Shown here one piece after another: positions 1 through 5,767 of a stretch of 5,817 bases of DNA. Under the pieces are notes generated by a model. That model had not been told where the DNA came from, did not search any database, and saw only the letters and a list, made by a program, of their open reading frames with translations. The DNA is taken from NCBI GenBank assembly GCA_015523645.1, contig WAJY01000199.1, forward strand, positions 1 to 5,817, read 5' to 3'. Origin of the DNA: Geoglobus sp. GTDB lineage: Archaea > Halobacteriota > Archaeoglobi > Archaeoglobales > Archaeoglobaceae. Position 1 is the first letter of the stretch; the number at the start of each line of letters is the position of its first letter. A program made the translations under genes and the position numbers.

Positions 1-1
1 T

Positions 2-1276
2 CATAGAGCAGCAGGAAGAACTGGAGTTGGAGCGATAATGGGAAGCAAGATGTTAAAGGCAATAGTTGTTGGAGGGGAGCTTAAGCCAGAGGTTGCAAAG
101 CCAGATGAATTCAAGGAGGAGACAAAGAAAGCTCTCGAAAAGATAAAGCAAAACCCAGTCACTGGAGAGGGATTGCCAAAATACGGAACTGCTGTTTTAG
201 TCAACATAATCAATGAGAGTGGAGCTTTGCCATATAAGAATTGGCAGTATGCATATCATGAAAAAGCCAATGAGATTAGTGGTGAAACACTGGCTGAGAA
301 GTATTTGGACAGAAACCACGCCTGCTGGGGGTGCTCGATAGCGTGTGCAAGGGCAACGTCCGTTAAAAGCGGTGCGTTTCATGTTCTGAATTCTGAAGGT
401 CCAGAATATGAGTCGATATGGAGCCTTGGAAATGACACGGGAGTTATAGACCTTGAAGCCGTGATAAAGGCAAACCACCTGTGTGATGAGCTTGGCTTGG
501 ATACAATCTCAATGGGTTCTTCAATAGCATGTGCAATGGAGCTATATGAGAAGGGGAAGATAACGCTTGAGGACACCCAAGGCATAGAATACAACTTTGG
601 AAATCCTGTTGCTTTGGTAGATGGCGTGTGGAAAACTGCTTACAGGATTGGAATAGGAAAGTACATCGCTTTAGGATCTGAAAGAATGGCAGAGATGTTC
701 GGTTTGGATGTTGCGATGACTGTGAAGGGTCTTGACATGCCAGCCTATGATCCGAGAGGCATAAAGGGAATCGGTCTTACATATGCAACCGCTAACAGAG
801 GTGGGTGCCATGTCACGGGCTATACTGTAAGCCCAGAAATAATAGGTCTCCCAGAGAAAATTGATCCTCTTAGTTATGAAGGAAAGGCTAGTTATGCAAA
901 GATATTCCAGGACTTCACATGCACAGTCAACTCAACCGTCAACTGCCTATTCACAACTTTCGCTCTTGGAGCAGATGACTATGCTGGCTTGCTTTCAGCA
1001 GTGACAGGCTGGGATCTGAAGGCAGAGGACATACTGACGATTGGAGAAAGGATATACAACCTTGAAAGGCTGATAATAAACAAGTTTGGATTTGATGGAA
1101 AACACGACACTTTGCCAAGAAGACTGTTTGAGGAAGGACTTCCAAATGGACCGACAAAGGGACAGGTTGTTGACAGAGAACAGTTCGAAAAAATGAAGGA
1201 AGAGTACTACAAACTCAGAGGCTGGGTTGATGGAAAGCCCACTGAGGAGAAGTTGAGAGAACTTGACATACCATAA
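2..1276 (+). CDS. aor: Aldehyde ferredoxin oxidoreductase family protein, 5'-partial (C-terminal about two thirds)
   Basis: AOR-family enzymes oxidise aldehydes to carboxylic acids in the cytoplasm, passing electrons to ferredoxin through a tungsten (or molybdenum) bis-pterin centre and one [4Fe-4S] cluster. The frame is open from base 2 and already reads GRTGVGAIMGSK, a conserved internal AOR motif. Comparison with the complete paralogue in this window suggests about 170 N-terminal residues lie to the left, so the ATG at 38 is internal. Counting from that Met, three cluster cysteines lie at 96, 99 and 103 (CWGCSIAC), GPEYES follows at 121-126, and DELGLD at 150-155 matches the DxxGL(D/C) pterin motif. 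DPRG is at 238-241, and RGGCH at 254-258 carries the probable active-site His. The fourth cluster Cys is probably C303, in NSTVNC, where the DxxGLC consensus is degenerate. The C-terminus (YYKLRGW...PTEEKL) is typical and complete. The family call is firm; substrate and W versus Mo cannot be read from sequence. Confidence 0.95.
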   Translation, partial: HRAAGRTGVGAIMGSKMLKAIVVGGELKPEVAKPDEFKEETKKALEKIKQNPVTGEGLPKYGTAVLVNIINESGALPYKNWQYAYHEKANEISGETLAEKYLDRNHACWGCSIACARATSVKSGAFHVLNSEGPEYESIWSLGNDTGVIDLEAVIKANHLCDELGLDTISMGSSIACAMELYEKGKITLEDTQGIEYNFGNPVALVDGVWKTAYRIGIGKYIALGSERMAEMFGLDVAMTVKGLDMPAYDPRGIKGIGLTYATANRGGCHVTGYTVSPEIIGLPEKIDPLSYEGKASYAKIFQDFTCTVNSTVNCLFTTFALGADDYAGLLSAVTGWDLKAEDILTIGERIYNLERLIINKFGFDGKHDTLPRRLFEEGLPNGPTKGQVVDREQFEKMKEEYYKLRGWVDGKPTEEKLRELDIP

Positions 1277-1277
1277 C

Positions 1278-1287
1278 TTTTTATTTT
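1278..1287 (+). promoter_or_regulatory. Candidate TATA box for the radical SAM gene
   Basis: TTTTTATTTT is centred about 26-27 bases before the ATG at 1310. That is the usual archaeal TATA-to-start distance, so transcription would begin at or next to the start codon. The spacer has no Shine-Dalgarno sequence, which fits a leaderless mRNA. The box is all T except one A, so it could be merely part of the T-rich end of the upstream AOR gene. No convincing BRE is seen. Confidence 0.4.
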
Positions 1288-1293
1288 CTAACC

Positions 1294-1304
1294 TTTTTTT
1301 CTTT
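1294..1304 (+). terminator. Oligo-T tract, possible terminator of the upstream AOR gene
   Basis: Seven T, one C and three T lie 17 bases after the AOR stop codon. Archaeal intrinsic termination relies on oligo-T tracts in the non-template strand and does not need a hairpin, so this is a plausible end for the AOR transcript. Some read-through into the next gene remains possible because the gap is only 33 bases. Confidence 0.35.
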
Positions 1305-1309
1305 AATTG

Positions 1310-2443
1310 ATGAAAGTTCAGTTTGAAATCACTACCTCGTGCAACCTGAGCTGCGAGTATTGCTTTAGAAAGAGGGAATTTAGCTTTCATGCAAGCGAAA
1401 GCATTGCTGAAAAGCTGGCAGATTTTGACGAAATTGTTGTTTATGGGTATGGAGAACCCTTACTCTATCCAAACATCAAAAAAACCCTTGAAATGTTCAA
1501 TGGAAAGATACTGCTAAGCACAAATGGAATGATTGATGAGAACTTTGACGAGATTCTGGCAATTGTTGACAGGGTTGGGATTTCAATGGACTTTGATGCG
1601 AGGCATAGAAAGGGTTTGATTTTCAGAAAACTTGAAGAAAAGCTTAAAAAAGCTGGAGAGAAGGCAGTTGCACAGATTGTAATTACAAAGGACAACATCA
1701 AGCATCTCAGCGAGCTTGTGGAGATTTCTGCTGTTAACGGAGCTGGCATTCAGCTTACAAATGTTGTTGCCGGAGACAGAGAGATGTACGAGAAAGCTCT
1801 TTATTTTGAGAGTAGCAGGTTCTGTGTAGAGGCTGTTAGAGACGTTGGAAGTGACTTTGTGCTATCAGCCATCAAGGACTTCAGCAAGGGAGGCGGGAAA
1901 AAGGCTGAGGAGTATAGGAGATTGCTGAGAATGATCTATGGAGAGGGATATTCCATAAACATTCCCTACATAGTCGAGTCGAGGGAGAGAATTGAGACTG
2001 CAAGAAAGGCTGAAAAGATTGTGGAGAATGCTGAAAGTATAGCCAGAAGCTATGGTGTTGAATTTGAGAGAGCCGAATTCTTTGGAGACTGGAAAAACAG
2101 GGAATGTCCCTACGAGGACATGTTTTTTGTGAGATTCGATGGCTTAACTTCCACCTGCATGTTGTTCGCTTACTCTCACAATGAGTTTGTCAACGAGCAT
2201 AGCAAGAATGTGAACAGCTTTCATCTCGGAAACCTAAAAGAGCTGGAAGTTGATGATGTCCTGGAAAATCTTGATGAGTTCAACAATCTCAGAAAGTCTC
2301 TCTCAAAGAATTTTCCATGGTGTGCTGACTGTCCACACGTTTCGGGATGCTGGTATGCCAAGCAGAACATAGATTGCTATGGAAATGAGCTGTCTTGCTC
2401 TGAATGCTTGTATAGCGCTAAAATATCGAGGTGTCTTCTATAA
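1310..2443 (+). CDS. Radical SAM/SPASM protein, tungsten-cofactor oxidoreductase maturase-like
   Basis: A 377-residue radical SAM protein. I chose the ATG at 1310; a TTG codon just before it also opens the frame. The N-terminus carries CNLSCEYC (C11, C15, C18), the CX3CX2C site for the [4Fe-4S] cluster that cleaves S-adenosylmethionine. Then come GYGEP (46-50), a variant of the GGEP motif, and LSTNGM (69-74). The C-terminal part is rich in cysteine: C266, C283, C338, C341, C347, C356, C363, C366 and C375. This fits a SPASM domain binding auxiliary Fe-S clusters. The closing pattern CxxC...GCW..xxNxDCYGN...CxxCLY....C matches what I recall of the family named tungsten cofactor oxidoreductase radical SAM maturase, a PqqE-like group encoded beside AORs, as is Pyrococcus cmo. 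Its position directly after an AOR gene supports that. The reaction and the substrate, cofactor or peptide, are not known to me. Its 3' end overlaps the next gene by 13 bases. Confidence 0.88.
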   Translation: MKVQFEITTSCNLSCEYCFRKREFSFHASESIAEKLADFDEIVVYGYGEPLLYPNIKKTLEMFNGKILLSTNGMIDENFDEILAIVDRVGISMDFDARHRKGLIFRKLEEKLKKAGEKAVAQIVITKDNIKHLSELVEISAVNGAGIQLTNVVAGDREMYEKALYFESSRFCVEAVRDVGSDFVLSAIKDFSKGGGKKAEEYRRLLRMIYGEGYSINIPYIVESRERIETARKAEKIVENAESIARSYGVEFERAEFFGDWKNRECPYEDMFFVRFDGLTSTCMLFAYSHNEFVNEHSKNVNSFHLGNLKELEVDDVLENLDEFNNLRKSLSKNFPWCADCPHVSGCWYAKQNIDCYGNELSCSECLYSAKISRCLL

Positions 2444-2679
2444 AGATTTATTCTGCCATTCCATATCTGGAAATTCTCGAACTTATCAGAGAGGTTCTTG
2501 AAGAACTGAAGATACCCTACAACCCTGCAAAGGATGGATTTCACAGTGAGGCAGGGAGGATATCCATCAAGGCTGTTAAGACAAATTTTTTTGGGATTGT
2601 TGTATACGAGATCGATCTACCAGATGTTGTTGGCAAGTCTCTGAGAGAGAAGATAAGGTATAAGAGAGCTGGTGGATAG
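2431..2679 (+). CDS. Small protein of unknown function with C-terminal Gly-Gly
   Basis: 82 residues, not recognised as any family. The start is GTG at 2431, inside the last codons of the radical SAM gene, giving a 13-base overlap; GAGG directly abuts it, so initiation probably depends on translational coupling. No in-frame ATG, GTG or TTG follows early enough to give a better start. By eye it has a short strand (IKIYSAI), a helix (about residues 12-27), a basic and polar turn (PAKDGFHSEAG), two strands (GRISIKAVKT and FGIVVYEIDL), then a basic tail ending KRAGG. It has no cysteine, no membrane segment and no signal peptide. The order of elements is not clearly the beta-grasp fold of MoaD or ThiS, but the terminal Gly-Gly and AOR context make a carrier-like role worth testing. 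It could also be a substrate or partner of the radical SAM protein. That it is a real gene is fairly likely from its tight coupling and protein-like composition. Confidence 0.7.
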   Translation: MSSIKIYSAIPYLEILELIREVLEELKIPYNPAKDGFHSEAGRISIKAVKTNFFGIVVYEIDLPDVVGKSLREKIRYKRAGG

Positions 2680-2688
2680 GAGGTAGGA

Positions 2689-2696
2689 TTTATGTA
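2689..2696 (+). promoter_or_regulatory. Candidate TATA box for the CooT-like/gap pair
   Basis: TTTATGTA is centred about 25-26 bases before the ATG at 2718 and follows a purine-rich stretch (GGTAGGA) that could serve as a BRE. This would let the CooT-like gene and gap be transcribed independently of the radical SAM genes. The alternative is read-through from upstream across the 38-base gap. Confidence 0.35.
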
Positions 2697-2717
2697 TGCC
2701 GAGAGTGGTGGAAGATT

Positions 2718-2909
2718 ATGTGCGAATCGAAGGTTGTTTTGAGAAAAGGAGAAGAGGAAGAGGTTGTGATGGAAGATGTTGTCAGAATTGAAGTTGAAAA
2801 TGGAAAGATTAAAATGTGGGGGATTCTTGGAGATTATGAAGAAATTCGTGGAAGAATTCAGTTGATAGACTTCAGAAACCACAGAATTTTTGTGGAGGGA
2901 GAGGAATGA
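2718..2909 (+). CDS. CooT-like small nickel-binding family protein (COG1532-type)
   Basis: 63 residues beginning MCESKVVL. The family, formerly labelled predicted RNA-binding protein, includes Rhodospirillum rubrum CooT, a nickel-binding accessory protein of carbon monoxide dehydrogenase whose metal site uses the Cys right after the start Met. Here Cys2 is present and is the only cysteine. The rest fits the usual order: an acidic stretch (GEEEE), VVMEDVVRIEVENGKIK, then a short segment ending in GRIQLIDFRNHRIFVE. Length matches the family (about 60-70 residues). The ATG at 2718 is chosen because it places Cys at position 2 and has GGTGG six bases upstream. The stop shares four bases (ATGA) with the start of gap, so the two are translationally coupled. 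Nickel delivery is inferred from the family only; many archaeal members have no tested function, and no CODH gene is in the window. Confidence 0.82.
   Translation: MCESKVVLRKGEEEEVVMEDVVRIEVENGKIKMWGILGDYEEIRGRIQLIDFRNHRIFVEGEE
2894..2904 (+). promoter_or_regulatory. Strong Shine-Dalgarno sequence for gap
   Basis: GGAGGGAGAGG inside the last codons of the CooT-like gene puts a GGAGG core about seven bases before the ATG at 2906. It fixes the gap start and contrasts with the radical SAM and minus-strand AOR genes, which have no such site and look leaderless. Confidence 0.8.
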
Positions 2910-3913
2910 GGATTAAGGTTGCGATAAACGGATACGGAACAATTGGAAAGAGAGTTGCCGATGCTGTCAATTTGCAGGATGACATGGAGGTTGTAGGGGT
3001 GACAAAAACGAAACCAGATTTTGAGGCGAAAATAGCGCTTAAAAAATACCCGCTTTATGCCGCTCTACCGGAGAGAGCTGAGACTTTCGAAAAAGCTGGA
3101 CTGAAAATTGATGGAACAATTGAGGATTTGCTTCACAAGGCAGACATTGTTGTTGATTGCTCTCCCGGAAAGGTCGGAGCAGAGAACAAAGCTCTTTATG
3201 AAAAAGCTGGAGTTAAGGCAATTTTTCAGGGTGGAGAGAAAGCTAATGTTGCCGAAACCTCTTTTAATGCACTAGCAAACTACAACAAGGCTGTAGGCAA
3301 GAATTTTGTGAGGGTTGTGAGCTGCAACACCACAGGCTTAGCGAGAATCATAGCAGTTTTGAAAGACATCTACAGCCTGAAAAAGGTTAGGGCTACAATG
3401 ATAAGGAGGGTTGTTGATCCAAAGGAAGACAAGAAGGGGCTGGTTAATGGAATAATGCCTGATCCTGTTAAGCTCCCATCCCATCATGCTGAGGATGTTA
3501 AAACTGTGATTCCTGATGTCAGCATAGTCACAACCGCGTTCAAGGTTCCAACAACCCTGATGCACTTGCACAGCATTGCAATTGAGATGGATGGAAAAGT
3601 TGAGACCGAAGATGTTGTGTCGATATTCGAGGAGGAGCCAAGGATAATGCTATTCTCTGGAGAGGATGGATTTACATCAACAGCGAAGATAATCGAGTTT
3701 GCCAGAGAATACAGGATGAGATATGACTTGTTTGAAAATGCAGTATGGAGAGAGAGCATAAACTTCCATGATGGCGAGCTTTACATAACTCAAGCCATCC
3801 ACCAAGAAGCCATAGTTGTTCCAGAAAACATTGATGCAATAAGAGCAATGTTTGATCTTGCAGACAAGCAAGAGAGCATGAAAAAGACAAACAGAGCGCT
3901 TGGGATCATTTGA
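2906..3913 (+). CDS. gap: Glyceraldehyde-3-phosphate dehydrogenase, archaeal type II
   Basis: 335 residues, the normal length for archaeal GAPDH. It interconverts glyceraldehyde-3-phosphate and 1,3-bisphosphoglycerate with NAD(P) in the cytoplasm. The start reads MRIKVAINGYGTIGKRVADA, nearly identical to Pyrococcus GAPDH, with the Rossmann GxGxxG at residues 9-14; this and the strong ribosome site fix the start. VTKTKPDFEAK (32-42) matches the segment after the second strand in NADP-using archaeal enzymes. The catalytic Cys is C140 in SCNTTG, PSHH is at 191-194, and TTLMHLH at 216-222 holds the probable catalytic His (H220). The C-terminal part (AVWRESIN, AIHQEAIVVPENID) is also characteristic. 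Residue 146 is Ala where the Pyrococcus enzyme has Cys (CNTTGLCR), a non-catalytic position. In many anaerobic archaea this enzyme serves gluconeogenesis. It overlaps the CooT-like gene by ATGA and is the last gene of its unit. Confidence 0.97.
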   Translation: MRIKVAINGYGTIGKRVADAVNLQDDMEVVGVTKTKPDFEAKIALKKYPLYAALPERAETFEKAGLKIDGTIEDLLHKADIVVDCSPGKVGAENKALYEKAGVKAIFQGGEKANVAETSFNALANYNKAVGKNFVRVVSCNTTGLARIIAVLKDIYSLKKVRATMIRRVVDPKEDKKGLVNGIMPDPVKLPSHHAEDVKTVIPDVSIVTTAFKVPTTLMHLHSIAIEMDGKVETEDVVSIFEEEPRIMLFSGEDGFTSTAKIIEFAREYRMRYDLFENAVWRESINFHDGELYITQAIHQEAIVVPENIDAIRAMFDLADKQESMKKTNRALGII

Positions 3914-4030
3914 TCATGCAACAAAAACATTAGGTTGATTTCTGATACCAGATCATTCAACTTGAGCAATTAAACTGCAAGAAATGGAAAGATTAAATTT
4001 CGGGCTAATTGCAATTCCCAAGCTATTTTC
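3914..4030. other. Convergent intergenic gap between gap and the minus-strand AOR
   Basis: The 117 bases separate two converging stop codons and show no ORF, RNA gene or strong oligo-T terminator. GATCAT occurs at 3904-3909 (within gap), 3912-3917 and 3951-3956; two of the copies extend to GATCATKCAAC, which may be chance. AAAAA at 3923-3927 could act as a short T tract for the minus strand, and TTTT at 4026-4029 for the plus strand; both are weak. Confidence 0.6.
4002..4019. repeat. Palindrome-centred inverted repeat between convergent genes
   Basis: AATTGCAATT (4007-4016) is a perfect 10-base palindrome flanked by GGG (4002-4004) and CCC (4017-4019), with two unpaired bases on the left side. 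It could form a small stem with a TGCA loop near the 3' ends of both converging transcripts, and a short T run follows at 4026-4029. A bidirectional transcription-end structure is possible but the stem is short. Confidence 0.35.
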
Positions 4031-5674
4031 TCAACTTTCAGCATCTCTCAATCTTATGTACTCTTTCAGCATCTTTTCATAATCCTCTCTGCTCAAATTT
4101 CTGTCGAAAAACTTAGAAGGAGGTTTACCGTATCCAATTCCCTCCCTTCTATTGAACTCCCAAGCCATGGTATGTATTTTGTGTCCGATTTTCTTCAGCT
4201 TTTCAATCTCATATCTTCTGCCTGTGGTAATCTCAAGAAGTCTTGCCACATCCTCCCAGCCCATGCCAATCTGAGGAAGGGTTAGAAATCTGCAATAAAC
4301 CAAGCTGTCAACAACGGCATAGAAGTCCTCAAGCTCCTTTACAAGCCTTGCCTGTCCCTCAGGCGAGTATCTGTCAAGCAGACCTGCAAGATTTGGGCGA
4401 TAAGCACAGCTCCTCATGTGACAGGCTCCTCTTGGAGATGTTGAATAAGCCAGAGCGACACCAAACAAACCCCTCGGATCGTATGCTGGAGGTTCAAGTC
4501 CGTTCACATGAACACCCTCAACCCCAGTCTTTTTCTCCATCCTGGCAACTCCTTCAGCAAGTAAATCTCCTATCCCTTCCCTGAATGCTATCTTTCTAAT
4601 AAGCTCAACAAATTTCTCACCTTCTCCAAATTCAATCCTCTCATCAATCTTTCCTAGTTTGCTCAGCTTTATCGCAAAGCCTATAACGTTTCCTGCAGTA
4701 ATCGTATCAATTCCGAACCTGTCTGCTAGCTCGTTTGCCTTGATTATGGACTCGAGATCTCTATTGCCAAGGAGCGTTCCAAATGCAAAAAGAGTTTCAT
4801 ATTCTGGACCCTCAACCTCAGAATTTTCAACTCTGCTTATCCTGCCACATGCAACTCTGCAGGCAAAACATGCATTTTTCCTGACAAAGTACTTCAGCAT
4901 AGCCTCGGCATCAATATCCTCGGTATCAAATTCTGATTCATTCCAGTACAATGAGGGCAGGCTTTTTGCCTTGTTCACAACCCACATGATGTTTGGTGTG
5001 CCGTAGTTTTGTAATGCTGATAGATTGGAAATCACCTTATCTTTGAGAAACTCCTCAAACTCACTGCTCGTTTTAGACTTTCCATCTCCCTTGAAAACTA
5101 TTGCTTTAACTTTTTTCGAGCCTAAAACTGCCCCACCTCCAGCTCTTCCAAACTGTCTTCCTTTTCTGTGAGTTATGCAGGCAAATCTGACAAGATTTTC
5201 CCCCGCTTGCCCTATTGAGATTACCTCCCCACCCTCATCTTTCTTAAGGATTCTTTCAGTTTCAAAGGTGTCCAATCCCCAGAGATGGCTTGCATCTTTG
5301 ATCTCAACACTGCCATTCTCTACAGCAATGTAAACAGGTTTTTCGCTCTTACCAGTTATCATGAGAAAGTGAATTCCTGTTAAAGCCATCTCATGTGGTG
5401 CAAATCCTCCGCACTGGCTCTCACCAAAACCTCCTGTTAAAGGAGATTTGAAGACTGCCGTCATTCTTGAAGCTCCACTCAGTCTGAAGGCATTGGCTGG
5501 ACCGACAGCGAAGATTATAGCATTCTCTGGAGACAGCGAATCAATCTTCGGAGGAAGATTCATCAAAAGTTTTGTGGCAATCCCCTTCCCACCAATCAGC
5601 TCTTTTTCATCCCTTTCATCAATCTTCGAAATTTTGATGGCATTTTTGCTCAAATCGACAACTGCAAGGTTCAT
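4031..5674 (-). CDS. aor: Aldehyde ferredoxin oxidoreductase family protein, complete second paralogue
   Basis: 547 residues, shorter than the roughly 600 of Pyrococcus AOR but with all three AOR domains represented. The N-terminal pterin-binding domain begins directly at NLAVVDLSK, without the usual short GYxGRI-type lead, and includes IGGKGIATK (27-35), GPANAFRLSGASR (58-70) and FGESQCGG (83-90). GRAGGGAVLGSKK spans 176-188. The [4Fe-4S] ligands are C269, C272 and C276 (CFACRVAC), with C461 (DSLVYC) as probable fourth. GPEYET is at 289-294, DRFGID at 318-323 matches the DxxGL(D/C) pterin motif, DPRG is at 399-402, and RGACH at 415-419 has the likely active-site His. The ATG at 5674 is the only usable start before an upstream in-frame stop. 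There is no Shine-Dalgarno, and a TATA box sits 27 bases upstream, so it is probably leaderless. It would oxidise an unidentified aldehyde with ferredoxin. No maturase or ferredoxin gene is adjacent in its own orientation within the window. Confidence 0.96.
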   Translation of the reverse strand: MNLAVVDLSKNAIKISKIDERDEKELIGGKGIATKLLMNLPPKIDSLSPENAIIFAVGPANAFRLSGASRMTAVFKSPLTGGFGESQCGGFAPHEMALTGIHFLMITGKSEKPVYIAVENGSVEIKDASHLWGLDTFETERILKKDEGGEVISIGQAGENLVRFACITHRKGRQFGRAGGGAVLGSKKVKAIVFKGDGKSKTSSEFEEFLKDKVISNLSALQNYGTPNIMWVVNKAKSLPSLYWNESEFDTEDIDAEAMLKYFVRKNACFACRVACGRISRVENSEVEGPEYETLFAFGTLLGNRDLESIIKANELADRFGIDTITAGNVIGFAIKLSKLGKIDERIEFGEGEKFVELIRKIAFREGIGDLLAEGVARMEKKTGVEGVHVNGLEPPAYDPRGLFGVALAYSTSPRGACHMRSCAYRPNLAGLLDRYSPEGQARLVKELEDFYAVVDSLVYCRFLTLPQIGMGWEDVARLLEITTGRRYEIEKLKKIGHKIHTMAWEFNRREGIGYGKPPSKFFDRNLSREDYEKMLKEYIRLRDAES

Positions 5675-5697
5675 GGAGAATAGATGGGATGGAGTAA

Positions 5698-5705
5698 TAA
5701 ATAAA
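5698..5705 (-). promoter_or_regulatory. TATA box of the minus-strand AOR gene
   Basis: Read on the minus strand this is TTTATTTA, centred about 27 bases before the ATG at 5674. The bases between it and the ATG (CTCCATCCCATCTATTCTCC) contain no Shine-Dalgarno sequence, so transcription probably starts at the start codon and gives a leaderless mRNA. Confidence 0.6.
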
Positions 5706-5740
5706 TGATGCGCTCAAAATCTTAGAGATTTAACCAATGG

Positions 5741-5757
5741 ATTTGTCATTGACAAAT
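5741..5757. repeat. Perfect 7-3-7 inverted repeat, possible operator
   Basis: ATTTGTC at 5741-5747 and GACAAAT at 5751-5757 are exact reverse complements around ATT. A 17-base site of this form is typical of a dimeric helix-turn-helix regulator. It lies about 35 bases upstream of the minus-strand AOR TATA box and ends two bases before a candidate rightward TATA box. The regulator is unknown. Confidence 0.5.
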
Positions 5758-5759
5758 GC

Positions 5760-5767
5760 TTAAATAT
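5760..5767 (+). promoter_or_regulatory. Candidate TATA box for a rightward gene beyond the window
   Basis: TTAAATAT would direct transcription from about 5789-5790. No start codon with a long open frame follows before the window ends at 5817, so any gene starts further right. The inverted repeat covers where its BRE would lie, so a bound protein would hinder TFB/TBP. Confidence 0.35.

Noticed and set aside
38..1276. Taking the ATG at 38 as the true start of the left AOR
   Set aside because: The frame is open to base 2 and already encodes the conserved GRTGVGAIMGSK motif; the N-terminal pterin domain must lie to the left.
995..1390. 131-residue minus-strand open frame across the AOR/radical SAM junction
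   Set aside because: It lies antisense to two well-supported genes, has no recognisable motif or start signal, and its sequence is a mirror of their codons.
2541..2882. 113-residue minus-strand open frame under the two small genes
   Set aside because: The plus-strand frames are supported by overlaps, ribosome sites and the CooT family match; the antisense frame has low-complexity, shadow-like composition.
3904..3961. Repeated GATCAT(T/G)CAAC words as possible attachment or repeat-array sites
   Set aside because: Only two near-identical 11-base copies, irregular spacing, and one copy overlaps the gap stop; no integrase, tRNA or array is present.
4243..5006. Plus-strand open frames opposite the second AOR (113 and 115 residues)
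   Set aside because: They are antisense to conserved AOR motifs and show no domain or start signal.
5448..5708. 86-residue plus-strand frame at the 5' end of the minus-strand AOR
   Set aside because: Antisense shadow of the AOR N-terminal domain; it also runs through that gene's TATA box.
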